This document shows positions 62,480-64,000 of a stretch of DNA of 64,000 nt, in pieces. Numbering within the stretch: position 1 is the first letter of the stretch; every line of letters begins with the position of its first letter. The position numbers and the translations under genes were made by a program. The notes under the pieces are model-generated. The model made no database searches, was not told where the DNA came from, and saw only the letters and a list, made by a program, of their open reading frames with translations. Origin of the DNA: Microcoleus sp. bin48.metabat.b7b8b9.023 (GTDB taxonomy: Bacteria; Cyanobacteriota; Cyanobacteriia; Cyanobacteriales; Microcoleaceae); contig NZ_JAAFKG010000004.1 of assembly GCF_013299185.1 (NCBI RefSeq), positions 124,001 to 188,000 of the forward strand, read 5' to 3'.

Positions 62480-63130
62480 ATGACAATTTCTCCTGAATTA
62501 AGAGCTTTAGCCCAATACATGGCGGGCGAATTTGACAACCGAGAACAAGCGCTAGCAGACCCGGCGTGGTACGTCCACCTGCGTTTTTGGCAAAGACCCC
62601 TGCCCGTTGCTCTATTTTCCGAGCCCAGCATTGCCCTGTTTGCCGAACAAGCCAATATTCTAGAATTAGATAAGCCTTACCGTCCCCGCATCGTGCAACT
62701 GAGGCACGTGAAGAGGGCGCCGGAACTTATAGAAGCTCAGTATTATATGTTCAAGGATATCGCAGCCGTCAAAGGAGCCGGTCGCAACCCCGACTTACTG
62801 GCACAACTAAAGGGCGACCAAATCGAACTTCTTCCCGGCTGCACCCTCTCGGTTGCAGTGCAAAATTTAGGCTCAAATCGCTATCGATTTCGGGCGTCTC
62901 TGCCGGAAGGAACTCGTTGCTGCTTTACCTACGATGGGCAAACTTACCAAGTAGACTTGGGATTTGAAGCCGCAGACGAGGAATTTTTCAGCTACGACAA
63001 AGGAATCAGCCCCACGACAGGCAAGGCTATCTGGGGAGCTTTAATGGGCCCTTTTAGATTTGTGAAGCGTCAGGATTTTGCTTCTGAAATATTGGCCAAT
63101 ACGCTTGGGATCGGATCGGACGGCGGTTGA
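62480..63130 (+). CDS. cpcT: CpcT/CpeT-family phycobiliprotein chromophore lyase
   Basis: 216 aa. LAQYMAGEFDNREQALADPA, VHLRFWQRPLPVALF and FFSYDKGISPTTGKAIWGAL are family blocks. It attaches phycocyanobilin to phycobiliprotein beta subunits (Cys-153 type) in light harvesting. ATG 62480 begins the conserved domain; an upstream open frame to 62336 is not supported. The stop codon lies within a dispersed GCGGTTGAAACCGC hairpin repeat, so the final residues (SDGG) are repeat-encoded. Confidence 0.9.
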   Translation: MTISPELRALAQYMAGEFDNREQALADPAWYVHLRFWQRPLPVALFSEPSIALFAEQANILELDKPYRPRIVQLRHVKRAPELIEAQYYMFKDIAAVKGAGRNPDLLAQLKGDQIELLPGCTLSVAVQNLGSNRYRFRASLPEGTRCCFTYDGQTYQVDLGFEAADEEFFSYDKGISPTTGKAIWGALMGPFRFVKRQDFASEILANTLGIGSDGG

Positions 63131-63330
63131 AACCGCGTCTACAGAAACAAAGTCCGCCTCCGCGGACTAAAGAAGAAGATCGCGTAATTTTCACCGCCCG
63201 GTCTTTAACCTGCACCAGACACGTGCAAGTTTGTGTAGACGCGATTTCAATCGCCCGGTCTTCTTCAACCTGCGGAGGCAGGTTTTGTTTGTGTAGAAGC
63301 GGTTTCAACCGCCCGGTTTTCTTAACTTGC
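63119..63330. repeat. Composite hairpin repeat, single-unit copy
   Basis: ACGGCGGTTGAAACCGCGTC, then AAGTCCGCCTCCGCGGACTA, then further inverted GAAGCGGTTTCAACCGCCC near 63297. The order is the same as at 34469-34700, where the first module is amplified six times. Confidence 0.8.
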
Positions 63331-63684
63331 GCGCGGCACCCCCTCTAGAGCTTCTTCTTCTGTTTCAAAGATTTCAAAGACAGAATCCATCATGGTGACT
63401 TCAAACACCAGTTTGGCTTCTGGATGAACATTGCAAATGCGGAAACTGCCCTTAACTTTATCCGCATCGCGCATACCGGCTACCAACGAGGTCAGGCCAG
63501 AACTATCGATAAAGTTTACCTGACCAAGATTCACGACGACATGACGGCTGAGTTTGGAAATACACTCTTGCAACTTGAGGCGGAATTGCCAAGCTGTCGT
63601 GATGTCCAACCGTCCTGTCGGTGCTAAGACGATAACTGTTGTACCGTCAGATAGCGTGTGGGTTTTTTGATCAATATGAATCAC
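63322..63684 (-). CDS. STAS-domain anti-sigma-factor antagonist
   Basis: 120 aa. The STAS fold is clear: VIVLAPTGRLDITTAWQFRL and VVVNLGQVNFIDSSGLTSLV, with the phosphorylatable Ser in IDSSGL. Such proteins switch partner anti-sigma factors by phosphorylation; no kinase or phosphatase adjoins it. GTG 63684 is chosen, with GAGGGAAGGG just upstream; a TTG at 63699 is an alternative. Confidence 0.87.
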   Translation of the reverse strand: MIHIDQKTHTLSDGTTVIVLAPTGRLDITTAWQFRLKLQECISKLSRHVVVNLGQVNFIDSSGLTSLVAGMRDADKVKGSFRICNVHPEAKLVFEVTMMDSVFEIFETEEEALEGVPRAS

Positions 63685-63738
63685 TGACCCTTCCCTCAAA
63701 TTTATGACTATTTATCGCGGTGGTTACTTTCTGCTATA

Positions 63739-63765
63739 CAAATACTAGACTTGTCTAGACATTTG
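63739..63765 (-). other. Right-end hairpin of the second tnpB relic
   Basis: CAAATACTAGACTTGTCTAG followed by ACATTTG: the inverted counterpart of the hairpin at 1756-1782. Confidence 0.5.
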
Positions 63766-63795
63766 CTTCTTACTTCACAGGGAGCATGGGAGCGG

Positions 63796-64000
63796 TTATC
63801 CCTCAGTAAGCTTTCGCGCTTTAGCCAAGCGTGATAAATTAATCGCTGCCTTCAAGTCTCTGTCCATTGAGTTACCACAACTTTCGCTGTTGAAGGTTCT
63901 TTCTTTCAGTGGCATATCTTGGATATGCCCACAGCTTGACTATTGTTTTGCAAGGGCGGAAACCAGCGGTCAGCAATGATTATTTCACAACCAAACTTTT
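63796..64000 (-). pseudogene. Second TnpB relic, truncated by the window edge
   Basis: On the minus strand it reads KFGCEIIIADRWFP, then a frameshift, then NSESCGNSMDRDLKAAINLS before a stop at 63796. The first part of the zinc ribbon is out of frame and one cysteine of the second pair is lost (NSESCG for YNCGSCG). It matches the relic at 1521-1751 closely and in inverted orientation, and both share the right-end hairpin, so they are copies of one element family. Nonfunctional. Confidence 0.8.

Noticed and set aside
1-64000. tRNA, rRNA and riboswitch signals
   Set aside because: I looked for T-loop and arm patterns and common riboswitch cores and saw none I could support by eye; a covariance search would be decisive.

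Overview
The window looks like chromosome from a filamentous, non-heterocystous cyanobacterium of the Microcoleus/Oscillatoria/Phormidium type (inference). The grounds are dense HIP1 octamers (GCGATCGC), phycobiliprotein lyase CpcT, photosystem II factor Psb29/Thf1, a cyanobacterial-type Hfq, a ComFB protein, Rcp1-type signalling, and many heptanucleotide tandem arrays like the STRR repeats known from filamentous cyanobacteria. I found no rRNA, tRNA, CRISPR array or prophage.

Layout. 1-1.8 kb: a decayed tnpB split by a decayed ISKra4-like insertion sequence with intact ends and an 8-bp target duplication. 1.9-9.3 kb: signal transduction (CHASE3-PAS kinase with overlapping Rcp1-like regulator, a large hybrid kinase, a PilH/CheY-like regulator). 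10-27.6 kb: an exopolysaccharide locus with Wzc-like tyrosine kinase and Wza-like exporter on the minus strand, then on the plus strand Wzy-like polymerase, Wzx flippase, two poorly recognised glycosyltransferase-like proteins, five glycosyltransferases, an epimerase and a WecB/TagA/CpsF transferase. 27.8-38.4 kb: mixed genes (Cys-rich secreted peptide, Big_5/propeller protein, intact TnpB, methyltransferase, DUF362, aspartase, secreted and lipoprotein genes). 38.4-46.3 kb: accessory region with a MazF/PemK relic, a Mycobacterium-like XPB helicase and its partner, an IS1-family element with target duplication, a MITE, a complete toxin-antitoxin pair, an AT-rich orphan and an SGNH hydrolase. 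46.4-55.8 kb: cupin, iron-ADH-like dehydrogenase, AlaC-like aminotransferase, PD-(D/E)XK-like protein, dapF, hfq and a Kef-type antiporter. 55.8-63.7 kb: acyltransferase, ParDE, an FGE-fold protein, an M23 peptidase, ComFB, Thf1, CpcT and a STAS protein. The right edge holds a second tnpB relic inverted relative to the first.

The exopolysaccharide genes form a Wzx/Wzy/Wzc/Wza system: glycosyltransferases build a repeat unit on a lipid carrier, Wzx flips it, Wzy polymerises it, and Wzc/Wza control length and export. The acyltransferase at 55.8 kb could decorate the product (inference).

The most unusual structure lies between genes. There are several families of hairpin and tandem repeats. In at least four places the 3' end of a coding sequence has been copied into adjacent or internal DNA. 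The clearest is a 167-bp tandem triplication spanning the gap between two convergent genes and bounded by TTCG microhomology in both coding ends. Heptamer arrays abut or closely precede the start codons of the DUF362, XPB and dapF genes. The XPB module is bracketed by direct copies of toxin-antitoxin sequence.
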